A stretch of 64,000 bases of DNA. Source: Chryseobacterium sp. CH21 (GTDB lineage: Bacteria > Bacteroidota > Bacteroidia > Flavobacteriales > Weeksellaceae). Position 1 is the first letter of the stretch; every line of letters begins with the position of its first letter. Where the stretch lies: the NCBI RefSeq assembly GCF_004119445.1, contig NZ_QICI01000089.1:26263-90262 (forward strand). The letters run 5' to 3'. Positions 63,005-64,000 of the stretch are shown here, piece after piece. Made by a program: the position numbers and the translations under genes. Below the pieces are notes generated by a model. That model searched no databases and was not told the DNA's origin. It saw nothing but the letters and a program-made list of their open reading frames with translations.

Positions 63005-63903
63005 TTATTTTATTAAAGTTGCGGCATAGTCAAGTGCATCTTGCAATGGATTTTTTTTAACCATTTGAGGATTTGCTCTATAAAAGGTTCTAATTTCCCT
63101 TACATCCATTCTACCCACAAAAATATCTTGAGTTTTAGTATTATATCTTATTAAAAAATTATTAACCGTCTGCTCTTGAATATGACTACCGGTTTCTGCT
63201 GCAAAAGTTTTGGCTAATTGTAAATATTGATTTTGAGTTATACCACCAAACTCTTCCCCATGTTTTGCAAAATGAACGGCTAATTCTCCTTTTGAAAACC
63301 CTTTCCATGTAATATTATAGGAACTTCCCCAAATCTTTGACATTGATGCTCTTGAAAGAGCATTACTCTTTAAAGCTTCAGCAGTAGTTAGTTTTGAAAA
63401 TGCGCCTACGTGACCTGTACCCATTCCAGAACCTATCAGCCCATGTTCAGCACCCCATCTAATACCTCCTCCTACGTTACTGCGCATATAACCTGTCATT
63501 TGGCCTCTGAGATCATCCATTCTTGACTGTCCTTCTGCGTCCAAAACAAAAGCATTTCTTGTATGGGTATCAAACCTACCAGATAGAGGTCCTCTAATAT
63601 TTTTTTGAACCCAATTGGCAGTTCTCATTCTGAATCTGCTCAACTTGTTACCTGGTGGGTCATCATCATCACCATTCATGAACTGATCAAAGTTAAGCTG
63701 TGTAAAATAATTACCTGAAGTTTCAGAACTTGTTGACATATTTGCCTGCATGGCTCTTACAGCATTTTGTGCATCTAAACCATACAAAACTTCATTCCCA
63801 TCCGGATCAATGACCATCACAGGATTATTTACTGCATAATTGTAAGGACTGTGTCTTCTGTATTTCTCAGACATGGCATCTATTACACCCCATCTTCCCA
63901 GAT
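63005..63903 (-). CDS. Rhs C-terminal fragment with RNase-like toxin tip (cassette 5), cut by IS
   Basis: Rhs homology runs from LGRWG at 63903 through MSEKYRRHSPYNYAVNNPVM, GNKLSRFRMRTANWVQKNIR and the shared GSGMGTGHVGAF. The tip then reads LAVHFAKHGEEFGGITQNQ, YLQLAKTFAAETG, NNFLIRYNTKTQDIFVGRMD and REIRTFYRAN, the His/Lys-His...Tyr...Arg...Thr pattern of BECR-type RNases (inference). 5' end is replaced by a mobile element at 63904. The CPCC protein follows. Confidence 0.78.
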
Positions 63904-64000
63904 GTAAATCGTCAGCAAAAAGTGGACATTTGATATTAGAAATTTAAGGAGTGTTTTCATAAAAAGAGTAATTTTAATTATGGCAACACCGAAAAAGAAA
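63904..64000 (+). mobile_element. left end of an insertion sequence (IS21-type, partial)
   Basis: Rhs homology stops at 63903 and is replaced by GTAAATCGTCAGCAAAAAGT then GGACATTTGATATTAG, a leader, and ATG 63980 (MATPKKK...) at the edge. The TGTAAATCG-type end and basic MATPKKK start fit IS21-family IstA, but only 97 bp are visible. The T before it could be part of the end (TGT). Confidence 0.55.

Overview
The window looks like the chromosome of a flavobacterium, most likely Chryseobacterium or a close relative. It is AT-rich. Promoters carry the Bacteroidetes -7 box TAnnTTTG. Transketolase is split into two genes. There is a type IX secretion C-terminal sorting tail, a pair of GLPGLI proteins and a grasp-with-spasm peptide cluster. 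Identifications come from reading the sequence only; no database search was run.

Layout: 1-168 is the 3' end of asnB, followed by a 168-bp tandem repeat (251-754). 0.9-9.8 kb holds a secreted protein, an MFS exporter, a stress/redox run (pirin, GNAT, pirin, FMN reductase, TMEM175-like channel, YjdI-like Fe-S protein, OsmC, GNAT) and a sodium:solute symporter. 9.9-14.9 kb holds a secreted metalloprotease and split transketolase. 15-18.8 kb is a minus-strand run of small membrane proteins and lipoproteins. 19-20.9 kb encodes a TPR/HTH regulator. 21.5-26.7 kb is a RiPP cluster: GG-leader precursor, internal terminator, lipoprotein, ATP-grasp ligase, small ORF, two GLPGLI proteins and a SPASM protein. 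26.8-36.8 kb is housekeeping: Lrp regulator, TamB-like giant protein, tsaD, rsmE, trmH, ansA and tRNA-Ser(GGA). 37-47.6 kb holds an unknown 138-aa protein, a DUF2490 protein, a beta-helix protein, an M20 peptidase, an alpha/beta hydrolase, a Crp regulator, azoR and map.

48-64 kb is an accessory island read on the minus strand. It is a graveyard of five 5'-truncated Rhs C-terminal fragments with toxin tips, each followed by immunity-like genes. Boundaries carry terminator hairpins and short REP-like palindromes, and a remnant of a REP-associated tyrosine transposase lies between two inverted REPs. The right edge enters what looks like an IS21-type element that cuts the last Rhs fragment. The full-length rhs gene that these cassettes would feed presumably lies beyond 64 kb.

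A theme across the window is single-base length changes in homopolymers that break otherwise intact genes (GNAT, tktA N-half, TPR regulator, ATP-grasp, DUF2490, M20 peptidase, an immunity gene). Restoring one base gives a normal-length protein each time, so consensus sequencing error is the simplest explanation.
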